From Azospirillum thiophilum (GTDB lineage Bacteria; Pseudomonadota; Alphaproteobacteria; Azospirillales; Azospirillaceae): a stretch of 64,000 nt of DNA. The notes under the pieces were generated by a model. It did no database searches, was not told the DNA's origin, and saw only the letters and a list, made by a program, of their open reading frames with translations. This document shows, one piece after another, positions 36,306 through 44,280 of the stretch (the stretch's first letter is position 1; every line of letters begins with the position of its first letter). Made by a program: the position numbers and the translations under genes. Location of the stretch: assembly GCF_001305595.1 (NCBI RefSeq), contig NZ_CP012401.1:682001-746000 (forward strand), written 5' to 3'.

Positions 36306-36831
36306 ACACCGACGACCGGCTGATGCCGAGCCGGATGGCGATCTCGGCCGGCAGCACGCCGGCCCGGCGGAGTTCGATCACTTCGGCGAACCGCCGCCGG
36401 GCCGTCGGGGCTCGGCCGCGGTACTTGCCCTGGGCCTTGGCCGCGGCGATGCCGACCCGCTGCCGCTCCAGCAAGAGCCGCCGCTCGAACGCCGCCACCG
36501 CCACGACGATCTCAGCCACCATCCGGCCGGTGGGGCTGGAGGTGTCGATCCCGAGGTCCAAGACGCGGATCGCCGCTCCCTTCCGCTCCAGCCGGTCAAA
36601 CACCTCGCAGAAGTGGGCGGTGGACCGGCACAGGCGATCCAGGCGGGTGACGATCAGCGTGTCGCCCTCCCTGAGGAAGTCCAGGCAGGACGCAAGCTGG
36701 GGCCGGTCTCCCACGGCCGACGCCTGCTCGGCGAAGACCTTCTCGACGCCGAGCCGCTTCAGGTGCTCGATCTGGTCCTCGAAGCCGGCGACCTGATCAT
36801 GGGTGGATGTGCGGGCGTAGCCGACCAGCAT
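36265..36831 (-). CDS. Serine recombinase (resolvase/invertase family), left copy
   Basis: A 188-residue small serine recombinase. The catalytic serine is in GYARTSTHDQ, followed by the active-site arginines in RLDRLCRS and the FERRLLLERQRVGI dimerisation helix, and it ends with an HTH (LPAEIAIRLGISRSSVFRAL). This is the resolvase/DNA-invertase layout. The start is the ATG at 36831 with GAGGA upstream. An identical gene lies in the inverted copy at 63148, so inversion of the DNA between them is a plausible activity. Confidence 0.92.
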   Translation of the reverse strand: MLVGYARTSTHDQVAGFEDQIEHLKRLGVEKVFAEQASAVGDRPQLASCLDFLREGDTLIVTRLDRLCRSTAHFCEVFDRLERKGAAIRVLDLGIDTSSPTGRMVAEIVVAVAAFERRLLLERQRVGIAAAKAQGKYRGRAPTARRRFAEVIELRRAGVLPAEIAIRLGISRSSVFRALREAKASAMP

Positions 36832-36874
36832 GGCGTCCTCGGTTCCTGACAACTCAAGGACCCAGTGAACCATG

Positions 36875-36912
36875 GGTTCCAAAACTGTCAAATCCGGCCC
36901 CGGTGGCACTCA
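36875..36912 (-). promoter_or_regulatory. Possible recombination site or promoter upstream of the left recombinase
   Basis: TTGACAGTTTTGGAACC followed by CATGGTTC forms the dyad GAACC-CAT-GGTTC, and an outer TGACA/TGTCA pair surrounds it. A very similar motif occurs at nearly the same distance before the unrelated recombinase at 42585. It may be a crossover site or a promoter. Confidence 0.4.
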
Positions 36913-36945
36913 GGCCCGCTGGGTAGCACCGGCAGGGCCATGTGG

Positions 36946-37295
36946 GATTACATGGCGGCTGCCCCCTCGACCATGCTATGCCGGGGGGGTAGACCCAAGC
37001 GTCAGAGCTTCAGGATTCGACCAAGCCGGGCTGGTGCTTTCCCAGTGTTCTCCACCCTGCCGTTCTCTCATTCCATACTGAGCCCAATCCCAGCCCGCAT
37101 CCTGAGCCGTTCTTGACCCCGACCTGGGCCGTACCCCCGATCCGCTCTTCCCGTCAGCCGACGCCTCGCCGACCGACCCGAACGGAACATGCCCCCGGTA
37201 CACCGGGCCGGGACGTTCGCCGTCCAGGACGCCATGGCCCGGTCCTGGAACAGTGGAATTTCGATTTCCACCCGCCCGGCCGCTACACTGCCCGC
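36946..37295. other. Gene-free stretch inside the left repeat boundary
   Basis: No supportable gene in 350 bases. It begins immediately inside the inverted repeat and has no obvious repeats. Confidence 0.35.
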
Positions 37296-37463
37296 ATGCC
37301 ACGCAGTTTCCCCGACAACCCGCTGGCCCGGATCGCGGCCACACGCGGCGTTTCGGAGCCGACCATCCGCCGACAGGCCAAGGCCGATGGATGGAACAGT
37401 CATAGGATGATGGTGAAGTCGCGGGACGGGGTGATTGCTCCGGTTCACCGAGGGGGGACATGA
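37296..37463 (+). CDS. Small HTH-like protein (55 aa)
   Basis: A 55-residue protein: ARIAATRGVSEPTIRRQAKADGW looks like a helix-turn-helix of the phage terminase or resolvase type (marker: GVSEPTIRRQAKADGW). TACACT seven bases before the ATG could be the -10 box of a leaderless transcript, as no ribosome site is seen. Its size and reading make it uncertain. Confidence 0.35.
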   Translation: MPRSFPDNPLARIAATRGVSEPTIRRQAKADGWNSHRMMVKSRDGVIAPVHRGGT

Positions 37464-37597
37464 CCGAACCCCCTTGCGGCATTGGGCGTATTGATCACGC
37501 GATCCCCAACTGCTGTTCTGGGCCGTTTCCGGACAAGGCTCGACCCTTGTACAACTGCTGTTATGCTGTCGCTCCCGACCGATCCCAGAGGAAGTTC

Positions 37598-37894
37598 ATG
37601 AATACCCAGACCGCAATTGTCGTGTCGGCCGCCATTCTGGGCGGCTCCGTCCTGTATGGACTTGTCGGCCGCCCACCATCCAACGTCGGTCAGTTCCAGA
37701 TGGTCAAGGCCGGGGACACGTCGGTTTGGGTCTTGGATTCGGCAACCGGCTCCCTTCAGGTCTGCGGGTACTCCACCCATACTCCCACGGCGGAGAGGCC
37801 AGCCATCAAACGCTGTTTCATGGTCGAACGGGATCGGTACCTGACCGATGCGGAGGTGGGGATCACGCCGCCTGAACCGCCAAGAGGGAAATAG
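37598..37894 (+). CDS. Small membrane-anchored protein of unknown function
   Basis: A 98-residue protein with AGAGGAAG before its ATG. Residues 6-24 form one hydrophobic segment (IVVSAAILGGSVLYGLVG), after which a short soluble domain contains two cysteines. It could be a signal anchor or an uncleaved signal peptide. Convergent with the next gene on the minus strand, 43 bases away. Confidence 0.55.
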   Translation: MNTQTAIVVSAAILGGSVLYGLVGRPPSNVGQFQMVKAGDTSVWVLDSATGSLQVCGYSTHTPTAERPAIKRCFMVERDRYLTDAEVGITPPEPPRGK

Positions 37895-37937
37895 GGCCTG
37901 TACCGTTCTGGATTCCAGCGGCCCAGGCCCACCATTC

Positions 37938-38273
37938 CTACTTGGTCTTGACGACCCGGCGGTTAACCGACCACACGCCGACCATGCATCCCAGCTTGCC
38001 CCCGTCAACCACGACGGGGAGACCCGGCCGACAGATCAGACCCGCCACATCGGCCGCGGAAAAGATTCCGAGGTTCACGGACACCCAGCTTTCCGACCCG
38101 CATTGTTCCATTGCATCGGAAAGCTTGGGCTGAAGATCCATCAAGTTGGAGGCGTCCTGAATCACCTCGCAGACGGGACGCTGAACTTTTGATTGCGGCG
38201 GTCCCAGTTGAGCCTGGGCCGGACCGGACAGCAGAGCCACCAGAGCAGCCCCGACGATTACCACGCGGTTCAT
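37938..38273 (-). CDS. Small exported protein, cysteine-containing
   Basis: A 111-residue protein with signal peptide ending AQA-QL (about residue 22). The mature part has four cysteines, which could form two disulfides in the periplasm. The start at 38273 has AGAGGA about seven bases upstream. No family recognised; it is one of several small exported proteins in the island. Confidence 0.6.
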   Translation of the reverse strand: MNRVVIVGAALVALLSGPAQAQLGPPQSKVQRPVCEVIQDASNLMDLQPKLSDAMEQCGSESWVSVNLGIFSAADVAGLICRPGLPVVVDGGKLGCMVGVWSVNRRVVKTK

Positions 38274-38459
38274 GGTCAATTCCTCTTCATGCCGGCCTGG
38301 GCCAGCGGATCAGGCTGTATTGCACAATCGACCGCCGATGCACCACAACGTCATAAAGGACGCGGTCAGGATGGCCTTAGGGTTGCACGGCCGAGCGTAT
38401 CTTCTGGTCTTTTTCCGGCCACCCGCCGGACCTGATCCACGACCACGTGGAACCCCAGC

Positions 38460-38759
38460 ATGGTAGCCAATCCCCTCTCGACCGCGACCCGAACTACCAA
38501 GCAGAACCTCCTGGCCGTGGCCTCGGTGGTGATCCTGGTCAAGGTGTTCGATGTCTCCGTGGAGCAGATCGCCGTCGGCGGGGTGGCCCTGACGTTCGAC
38601 TGGGGGCGTGATGTTCGCCCTGGGGCGGTCGGGGCTGAACGCTGTCGGCCGCAAGCTGCCGGAGGTCGCCAATGTCCGGAAAGTTGTCGTTCAGGGAGCG
38701 ACCCGAACAACAGGAAAGCAGCGGGGCCAGAAGCCCAGCCCCATCCGTTCCACCGTTAG
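38460..38759 (+). CDS. Probable remnant of a small membrane protein
   Basis: The first 49 residues look coding: STATRTTKQNLLAVASVVIL and FDVSVEQIAVGGVALTFDWG resemble the opening of bacterial membrane proteins of unknown function with an N-terminal TM. The remainder of the frame is arginine- and proline-rich shadow sequence, and it overlaps the next gene by about 150 bases. I read it as a truncated gene. Confidence 0.35.
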   Translation: MVANPLSTATRTTKQNLLAVASVVILVKVFDVSVEQIAVGGVALTFDWGRDVRPGAVGAERCRPQAAGGRQCPESCRSGSDPNNRKAAGPEAQPHPFHR

Positions 38760-39168
38760 CGTCGTCCTGCGGCTCGGCGGGGCCGTCGATCACCCCGTCA
38801 CCCTGATCCAGACCTTGGCCCGCTGGGGGCTGGTGCTCCGCAAAGCCCACGAGGTCGTCACCCGGCTGGTCGCCGGGGAGAAGCTGCCTGTCCTGCTGGC
38901 GGACGCTCCGGAGCCGGCCGAGGTGGTCTCCACGCTAGAGCGGCTGGGTGTCGCGGTGGGCTTCCCGCATCCGCCGGTCTCCATCGACGTGAAGGCGATC
39001 CGGGCCAAACTCGGGGTGACCCAGAAGGAGTTCGCGGTCCAGTTCCGCTTCGATGTCGATTCGGTGCAGAACTGGGAACAGGGTCGCTACCAACCCGATT
39101 CCCCGACCCGCATCCTTTTGAAGGTGATCGAGCAGCACCCTGAGGCCGTCGAGGACGTGCTGGGATAG
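38611..39168 (+). CDS. Helix-turn-helix protein of a mobile-element regulator family
   Basis: A 185-residue protein from the ATG at 38611; the true start may be later, around SVVLRLGG. Residues 65-115 form an alpha-beta domain with a faint L7/L12-C-terminal-like rhythm (LRKAHEVVTRLVAGEKLPVLL). The C-terminal 55 residues are an XRE-type HTH: RAKLGVTQKEFAVQFRFDVD and NWEQGRYQPD. Proteins of this layout are common on plasmids of alphaproteobacteria. Likely a transcription factor. Confidence 0.6.
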   Translation: MFALGRSGLNAVGRKLPEVANVRKVVVQGATRTTGKQRGQKPSPIRSTVSVVLRLGGAVDHPVTLIQTLARWGLVLRKAHEVVTRLVAGEKLPVLLADAPEPAEVVSTLERLGVAVGFPHPPVSIDVKAIRAKLGVTQKEFAVQFRFDVDSVQNWEQGRYQPDSPTRILLKVIEQHPEAVEDVLG

Positions 39169-39211
39169 GGTCTCAGGCCGAGGTAGGCACGGTTAGGAGA
39201 AGGTCGCAGCC

Positions 39212-39640
39212 TCAATGTACTCTCTCGTCGTCGTGCCGCGGTTCGGTTCGGTGGGCCTGAAGCTGGCGTTTCCGTCGTTCACCCTCCATCCATTCCCGAA
39301 GGTTTCGGTATTGCTCGGACTGGCGTGTACCGGCCGGGTATCGGGTGTTCGACTGGTAAAGCAGGGTCGCACACGCCCGGCACCGATGGTTGAAGCAGTC
39401 GTCAGCGACCTTTTCCAGCCAGATGTCGCCGCCCCCGCAGGCGTAACAGGCGACCGTGCCCTCGCAGCAGCAGTCCGGATGGTTGTCCTTGTACTCGGCG
39501 AGTCCATTGCCATTCCCGAAGCGTGCAACCTCCTGGCTTCGAACGGCGGCTTTCAGGACCTTCGTGAGGACGTAGAGGAACAAACCGAAGAAAGCCACAG
39601 GAAGGATGAGGAACATTTGACGTGTGTCCGTCCGGGTCAT
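39212..39640 (-). CDS. Membrane protein with a zinc-ribbon-like domain
   Basis: A 142-residue protein. A transmembrane helix at residues 10-26 is followed by a cysteine-rich domain: CCCEGTVACYACGGG and CFNHRCRAC, a pattern that can bind one or two zinc ions. The C-terminus is highly charged. Its start overlaps the stop of the GIY-YIG-like gene by four bases (ATGA), so the two are coupled. Function unknown. Confidence 0.55.
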   Translation of the reverse strand: MTRTDTRQMFLILPVAFFGLFLYVLTKVLKAAVRSQEVARFGNGNGLAEYKDNHPDCCCEGTVACYACGGGDIWLEKVADDCFNHRCRACATLLYQSNTRYPAGTRQSEQYRNLREWMEGERRKRQLQAHRTEPRHDDERVH

Positions 39641-39969
39641 CGACTGCCAAAATCGCGGCCGAACTTTCGCACAAGTGCAACGGCATGCTGGAACGGAGCT
39701 TCAAACACCTCCCGTGATCTTCTACCGTTCCCGCCGACCAAACCCTCAGCCCGACCATGCCGCCTCTTGAGAACTCCATGGGCCATTCGCTCGGCCTTTT
39801 CGGCATTCCAAATCCTTTGGGCGAATGCAATCCGCCACCGGTCTGAGCCCGCGTACGAACCGAGACAAAGCTCTTCGCCATGTTGCCTTGGATGATCTGA
39901 GATTCCAACCTTCACGCGATTTGGGTGATCAATAGAAACCGCAACATACAGAAAGCGTGGCCTGTATCC
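39637..39969 (-). CDS. GIY-YIG-like (T5orf172 family) nuclease-fold protein
   Basis: A 110-residue protein from the ATG at 39969, which has GGGGG five bases upstream; a longer frame begins at 40113. FLYVAVSIDHPNRVKVGIS, then RRIAFAQR-like and NAEKAERMAHGVLKRRHG match T5orf172/Mug113-type domains, distant relatives of GIY-YIG nucleases. The Tyr, Lys-Val-Gly and Glu are in place. Such domains occur in phages and islands; role unknown. Coupled to the zinc-ribbon gene. Confidence 0.55.
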   Translation of the reverse strand, partial: GYRPRFLYVAVSIDHPNRVKVGISDHPRQHGEELCLGSYAGSDRWRIAFAQRIWNAEKAERMAHGVLKRRHGRAEGLVGGNGRRSREVFEAPFQHAVALVRKFGRDFGSR

Positions 39970-40226
39970 CATCGACGCCCCCAAGGTGAGAAAATCATGG
40001 TACGTGAACTTCCGGGGCGTGTGCAACCATGCCACAGGGAAGACCCGCTGCCGTAACGGGGCTGCGGTCTTCGCCGTGGCGGCCCTGATGAATGGCAGAC
40101 TGAGCCGCGACACTGCTGGGCGGCATGCCGGTGGGCACGACCCAATGTCCAGGAGCAGAACCGCTTCTGGAGTTGTGTCGTAAGTTGAGAGCGGCTTCTG
40201 TTCATGCTATCCGGAGAGGATGCTGC

Positions 40227-41162
40227 ATGCGGAACACTCAATCGGAAACGAAAATGCCCCGGCTCGCTCTTCCCGCGGTTCTGGCCGCGACGCTGATGAT
40301 CTCTGCCTGCCAGACCAGCAACGGCGGGGGCGGAATCCTCGCGAACACTGATCCGGCCCTCGCGTTAGCCAACTCCAACGACGTGGTGTCCTTCGCCAAG
40401 GTCCGGTTCGTCGATCACACGACCGGCCTCAGCAAGGTGATGGGCAGTGCCAACGAGCTAAAAGGGCAAACGTACCAACGTGTTCAGAAGGACGTGGCCT
40501 CGGCGGCTGGCGGGATCGCGGCCTTCCATCGGGATTTCGCCGCCTTCTGTGCTAAACAGAACGGCCGCTACGCCTACGGGATCTGTGCCGCGGGTGACCG
40601 CATCTTGTTCATCGCTGACATTTTCTCGACCCAGAGCAAGCGGAGTCCATCGCCGGTGCACGATTTCGTAGGCGTCGATCTCTTCGCCAACACGGGGGCG
40701 AACAACGAAGCCTTCCTGGCTGAAGTTTCCCCTCTGTCGTCCACGCTGAAGCCGATCCGGTTTGCCCAGCCGAAGGCCAAGGCGGCCCAGGAGTTGATCG
40801 CCCAATACGACGCCCTGACCGCCCAGATGACGGGGTCGCCGAACCTTTCCCGCCTCGTCGAGACGGAGCGGCAACAGATTGCCAAGGCCGTGCACGATGC
40901 CGTGACGAACCCGGAGGGCCGCTCAGGCTGGCTCATGGTGGAGGCCGTTGGCGGCAATGTCCGGGCGGGCGAGCGATACAATCGCGGGGGCAATAACTGC
41001 CGCGATGTGACCATCCAGCGTGTCGTGGACAAGACTCCCAGCTTCACGGGTGACCTCACCGCCATCGTGAGCGGTGCGAAGGACGTGAACAACTGGACGA
41101 TCAAGCACACGGTCTGTCAGCCTGCATCCAGCGACTTGACGGGGTGGCAGATAACCGCCTGA
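40227..41162 (+). CDS. Lipoprotein of unknown function
   Basis: A 311-residue lipoprotein with a signal peptide ending at ISAC (about residues 24-27). GGAGAGGA precedes the ATG. The mature protein contains three or four further cysteines and no transmembrane segment. It begins with a helical part with no recognised motif and ends in a mixed alpha/beta part. It may be an outer-membrane or periplasmic protein of a mobile element. Family not recognised. Confidence 0.6.
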   Translation: MRNTQSETKMPRLALPAVLAATLMISACQTSNGGGGILANTDPALALANSNDVVSFAKVRFVDHTTGLSKVMGSANELKGQTYQRVQKDVASAAGGIAAFHRDFAAFCAKQNGRYAYGICAAGDRILFIADIFSTQSKRSPSPVHDFVGVDLFANTGANNEAFLAEVSPLSSTLKPIRFAQPKAKAAQELIAQYDALTAQMTGSPNLSRLVETERQQIAKAVHDAVTNPEGRSGWLMVEAVGGNVRAGERYNRGGNNCRDVTIQRVVDKTPSFTGDLTAIVSGAKDVNNWTIKHTVCQPASSDLTGWQITA

Positions 41163-41241
41163 TGAGAGGAGGCAGCGTGTATTTGCTGGAACGCTGACCG
41201 GTTCTTGGTTCAACCCGATGTATTACTCCTCAGAGGGCGGC

Positions 41242-41895
41242 ATGGACTTCCCCCCGTTGGCTTTGAATTCTTCAACTCCTAAAGCCGTTACGAATATTAT
41301 AGAGGAATTTTGCCGGAGCATTGCTCCGGCACCTCCCGTGTTCGTGCCGGTTGTCCCAGAACCCACCGCTGTCGTCAGCGAGTGCTTTCCGAACGTTGCC
41401 GCGAAGGTCGAAAGAGATGGCGGGGAGATCGCCTACGGCTGGAGCATCTGGGAATGGCCGGAGGTGTTCATCGAAGCGGAGCACCACGCTGTCTGGAGAT
41501 CCCCAACGGGCGATCTGATCGATGTGACGCCCCGACCCGAAAGAGAAAAGAAGGTCCTGTTCGTTCCTGATCCGGAGACGGTTTATGATTGGGAGAGCAA
41601 TCGACGGATTGACAACAGAAGACTTGCCATCGCTGACGACCCATATCTTCGTGAATTTCTCGAAAATGCCGCCGAAATGGCGGCATTTATGGAAAGAAAA
41701 TCTGTGGGATTGACAGTCTCGTTCAATCCAGCCGAACTGTTTCCTCTCGCATCCCGCCAGCAGGTGCTCTTGAACTACCTAGCAGAGCGGTATGGCAAAA
41801 AGGGCCGAGGGCAGAATCAAAGACGTGTCGGTCGGAATGACCCATGCCCGTGTGGGAGTGGCAAAAAATTCAAAAAATGCCACGGAAACGACTGA
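41242..41895 (+). CDS. SEC-C motif protein
   Basis: A 217-residue protein from the ATG at 41242 (GAGGG five bases upstream; an ATG at 41218 is possible). The last 22 residues carry the SEC-C zinc motif, RNDPCPCGSGKKFKKCHG, as at the end of SecA. Before it lies a domain with YGWSIWEWPEVFIEAEHHAVW and DVTP, found in zinc-chelating proteins of unknown role. The gene is AT-richer than the chromosome part. Confidence 0.75.
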   Translation: MDFPPLALNSSTPKAVTNIIEEFCRSIAPAPPVFVPVVPEPTAVVSECFPNVAAKVERDGGEIAYGWSIWEWPEVFIEAEHHAVWRSPTGDLIDVTPRPEREKKVLFVPDPETVYDWESNRRIDNRRLAIADDPYLREFLENAAEMAAFMERKSVGLTVSFNPAELFPLASRQQVLLNYLAERYGKKGRGQNQRRVGRNDPCPCGSGKKFKKCHGND

Positions 41896-41907
41896 GGGTG
41901 GTCGCAC

Positions 41908-42585
41908 CTAGGCGGTAGGGATGACATGGCTGAGGCGGCCCAGCAGGACGTGGACCTGACCGGCCGACCAGTCCTGGCCGCGAGTGCTCCGGATGCCGCG
42001 GCGGTTGAGTTCGCGGGCAATTCCCCGCCGGCTTGTTACGCCGTCGGCCTGAATGGCGGCGATTACGTCGCGGAGATCCGCTGCACGCTTGGCGGCCTGG
42101 GCCGCAACGGCCGCCGCTCCGCGTTGCCGTCCTTCGTCCTGTCCTTTCAGATTGGCGGGGTTGCCCAGCTTGGTGCCGCGGGCTTTCGCTGCGGCTAGGG
42201 CAAGGCGGGTTCGTTCGGAAATCGCCTTCCTCTCGGCTTCTGCGACAGCGGCCAGAATGTGAACGGTCAACTCGTTGATGGCCGGGTTGTCCACGCTGAC
42301 GAACTGGACGCCATCAGCCATCAAGCGGGTCACGAAGGCGATGTTCCTGCTGAGTCGGTCCAACCGGGCAATCAGCAAAACCGCATTGTAAATCCGGCAA
42401 GCCCGCAACGCCTGCCCAAGACCCTCACGGTCGTCCCGCTTGCCGGTCTCGATGTCCTGGTGTTCGGCGACGAGAGTGTCATCGTCGCGGAGGAACCGCT
42501 GGACGGCGGCCCGTTGGGCGTCCAGGCCGAGACCGCTGCGACCCTGGTCTCGCGTGCTCACCCGATAATACGCCACGTATCGCAT
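41908..42585 (-). CDS. Serine recombinase (resolvase family), second type
   Basis: A 225-residue recombinase. The catalytic serine is in AYYRVSTRDQGRSGLG, the arginine motif is ARLDRLSRN, and the C-terminal domain has IQADGVTSRRGIARELNRRGI with a final HTH-like stretch. It differs clearly from the recombinase in the inverted repeats. A TTGACAGTTCTCGGAACC motif lies 45 bases before its start, closely resembling the motif upstream of the repeat recombinase. Confidence 0.88.
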   Translation of the reverse strand: MRYVAYYRVSTRDQGRSGLGLDAQRAAVQRFLRDDDTLVAEHQDIETGKRDDREGLGQALRACRIYNAVLLIARLDRLSRNIAFVTRLMADGVQFVSVDNPAINELTVHILAAVAEAERKAISERTRLALAAAKARGTKLGNPANLKGQDEGRQRGAAAVAAQAAKRAADLRDVIAAIQADGVTSRRGIARELNRRGIRSTRGQDWSAGQVHVLLGRLSHVIPTA

Positions 42586-42630
42586 GTCACAACCCATTAA
42601 ACCGTCGTTCACTGAACTCGAACATCCCAC

Positions 42631-42648
42631 GGTTCCGAGAACTGTCAA
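42631..42648 (-). promoter_or_regulatory. Motif shared with the repeat-borne recombinase
   Basis: The minus strand reads TTGACAGTTCTCGGAACC. It matches TTGACAGTTTTGGAACC upstream of the recombinases at 36831 and 63148, at nearly the same distance from the start codon (about 44 bases). It may be a recombination site or a common promoter. Confidence 0.4.
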
Positions 42649-42706
42649 CTCACGCCGGTGCGGATTGCGGGATGACGGTGGTCGATGACATCCGGGCGGC
42701 CGTCGG

Positions 42707-43438
42707 TCAGGACCGCCTGATGGGGACGCCGGCACCGTAGGTATTGTTACCAGCCTGGGCGATGGCGATCAGCTTCATCACCATGACCTCTCGGGGCACC
42801 TCCTGGAGCCGTGGCAGGGCCGCCTCCAGGCCGGGCGGCAGGTAGATGTCCGCCGTGACCACCATCCAGATAGTCTCCTGGTCGGCCGGCGACAGATCGA
42901 GTCGGGGCTGCCGCAACGCCGTCAGAAGGCCCGCGAGGGCCGCCCTGGACCAGGGCGGGAAATCCTCCCAGCGATCCGGGGCTTCATCGCCCGGTGGCTG
43001 CTCCAGGTGCTGCTGGAGCAGCCACATCGCCGGGCAGGTCCACGTCGGGTTCGTCCCCCGCTCGACCGGTCCGCGGTTGTCCCCCGACTGGGCTCTGGCG
43101 TCGGCTGCTGCGAACAACGGCAGCGGTTCGGCACCGAGTGCCCGGATCTGCCACAGGGCTTCCCGCCGCCCCAGCCAGATGGACTGCCACGCGTCGGCGT
43201 GCATGAGCCGCTCCAGGGCGGGCACACCGAAGCCGACCTCCCCGCCGCCTGACCATTCTACGGGGATCATCAGCCTGTCGCTCATCACCCCCATGCGGCC
43301 TTCCGGCACCGTCGGGAATTTTGACTTGAGCGATTCCACCCACGTAGGCTCGGGATCAACAATCCAACCACACTGACCGACGTGAGAAAAAACAATGAGC
43401 TTTGCAAGCTGGTCGCGATGCTTCCCCCTGATGAACAT
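42707..43438 (-). CDS. Unknown protein with a paralogous fragment elsewhere in the island
   Basis: A 243-residue soluble protein of no recognised family, tryptophan- and proline-rich. The N-terminal 75 residues are mixed alpha/beta and the C-terminal part is helical. The segment around residues 136-166 (AMWLLQQHLEQPPGDE) recurs in a fragment at about 50.06-50.15 kb with 4 base differences in 94. This block is unusually palindromic at DNA level (see repeats). Start chosen at the first ATG. Confidence 0.5.
   Translation of the reverse strand: MFIRGKHRDQLAKLIVFSHVGQCGWIVDPEPTWVESLKSKFPTVPEGRMGVMSDRLMIPVEWSGGGEVGFGVPALERLMHADAWQSIWLGRREALWQIRALGAEPLPLFAAADARAQSGDNRGPVERGTNPTWTCPAMWLLQQHLEQPPGDEAPDRWEDFPPWSRAALAGLLTALRQPRLDLSPADQETIWMVVTADIYLPPGLEAALPRLQEVPREVMVMKLIAIAQAGNNTYGAGVPIRRS
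42940..43033. repeat. 94-base two-hairpin block, copy A
   Basis: It contains CCGCCCTGG-A-CCAGGGCGG (42940-42958) and GGCTGCTCCAG-N6-CTGGAGCAGCC (42996-43023), both perfect, plus a small CCGGG/CCCGG hairpin between. Copy B is at 50060. Two of the four differences fall in the loop of the second hairpin and none in the long stems. Here it lies inside an open reading frame. Confidence 0.7.
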
Positions 43439-43649
43439 CGGTGTCTGTGGATGAGGCCGAGAATTCCATCATGGTCAGCCTCGCCGTTGTCACATATGTC
43501 GGACCGGATCTGTTCGGATTAGAGACCGTTGCTCCAATTCTGACCCATTCAACCGCTTGAAATTCAAATCCGGAATTTTGACTTCAGCGTTTCCGAGCCT
43601 GTAGAGCTTCTGTCAGGGCCAACGTCAAAATAGCCAAAGAGACAAGCAA

Positions 43650-43817
43650 ATGAACGCCTACCGAATTCTCGGTGAAAACGTCCCACCGATTGTTGCCGAG
43701 CGGATCTCCAGCCTGCTGTTCAATGCCGTGACGGATCTCGTCGTGAACAACGACGCCATTGATCTCGACTTCCAGATCCTGTCCATGCTGGCCGAGGAAA
43801 TGGCCAGTCCAAGCTAA
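43650..43817 (+). CDS. Small protein (55 aa), unknown
   Basis: A 55-residue protein starting MNAYRILGEN and ending EEMASPS. AAAGAGA lies about ten bases before the ATG. It is acidic and predicted mainly helical. It precedes another small AT-richer gene by 56 bases, so the two may be co-transcribed. Too short for family assignment. Confidence 0.5.
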   Translation: MNAYRILGENVPPIVAERISSLLFNAVTDLVVNNDAIDLDFQILSMLAEEMASPS

Positions 43818-43873
43818 CCTCTATCCTCAATACAGTGAAACTCTCTCTTCATGCGTATACAAGGATGTCACCA

Positions 43874-44242
43874 ATGAACATCGATACCTGCATCAGTGCT
43901 TCGGAGCTTCTGGCTCAGAAATTCGCAGCCGGATTCTCCTTCCGTCTCTATTCCGAGGTTAAGCTGTCCTACCGATTTACTCTTGGGGAGAACGATGAAG
44001 CCATTTCGTGCGATCTTCTCGTCGACATTTCCCCTTGTCCGTGGAACCCAACGGATGCTCATTGGGTGCAGTTCGATGTGGATGGCTGCGGAATTGAGGT
44101 TGAAGTTGACGCAGGCGGTGCCTCTCTGCTTCCCGTTCATGAAGATGAGAAGCAGAGCTTCAATAAAGCTATTGAGAATATTGACTGGGACGACTTCCAG
44201 CGAAACTGCTCCATTCAGTACTGCTCCATTCAGTATGTCTAA
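43874..44242 (+). CDS. Small acidic protein, unknown
   Basis: A 122-residue protein from an ATG with AAGGA eight bases upstream; a GTG at 43835 would lengthen it. Strongly acidic and low in arginine, unlike the chromosome genes, with a tandem CSIQY-CSIQY at the end encoded by a 12-15-base direct repeat. The sequence suggests a small beta-rich fold. It could be an immunity- or anti-restriction-like protein, but no match is claimed. Confidence 0.5.
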   Translation: MNIDTCISASELLAQKFAAGFSFRLYSEVKLSYRFTLGENDEAISCDLLVDISPCPWNPTDAHWVQFDVDGCGIEVEVDAGGASLLPVHEDEKQSFNKAIENIDWDDFQRNCSIQYCSIQYV

Positions 44243-44280
44243 GTCTTTCTCAGATGGATGAATGCTGGGGTGTTTCGCTA

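Larger units (their letters stand above)
35979..36945 (+). repeat. Left copy of a large inverted repeat (at least 967 bp)
   Basis: This segment is repeated in reverse orientation at 63034-64000. The two ends that I compared base by base match, the offset is constant with no insertion or deletion, and translations in several frames of the shared genes are identical. The inner boundary is at 36945, after CCATGTGG. The outer boundary cannot be seen because the right copy runs off the window. It carries a serine recombinase gene and most of the 128-residue gene. Confidence 0.9.

Noticed and set aside
36265..36831. A CRISPR array or cas genes in the island
   Set aside because: No regularly spaced short direct repeats and no Cas-like protein motifs were seen anywhere in the window.
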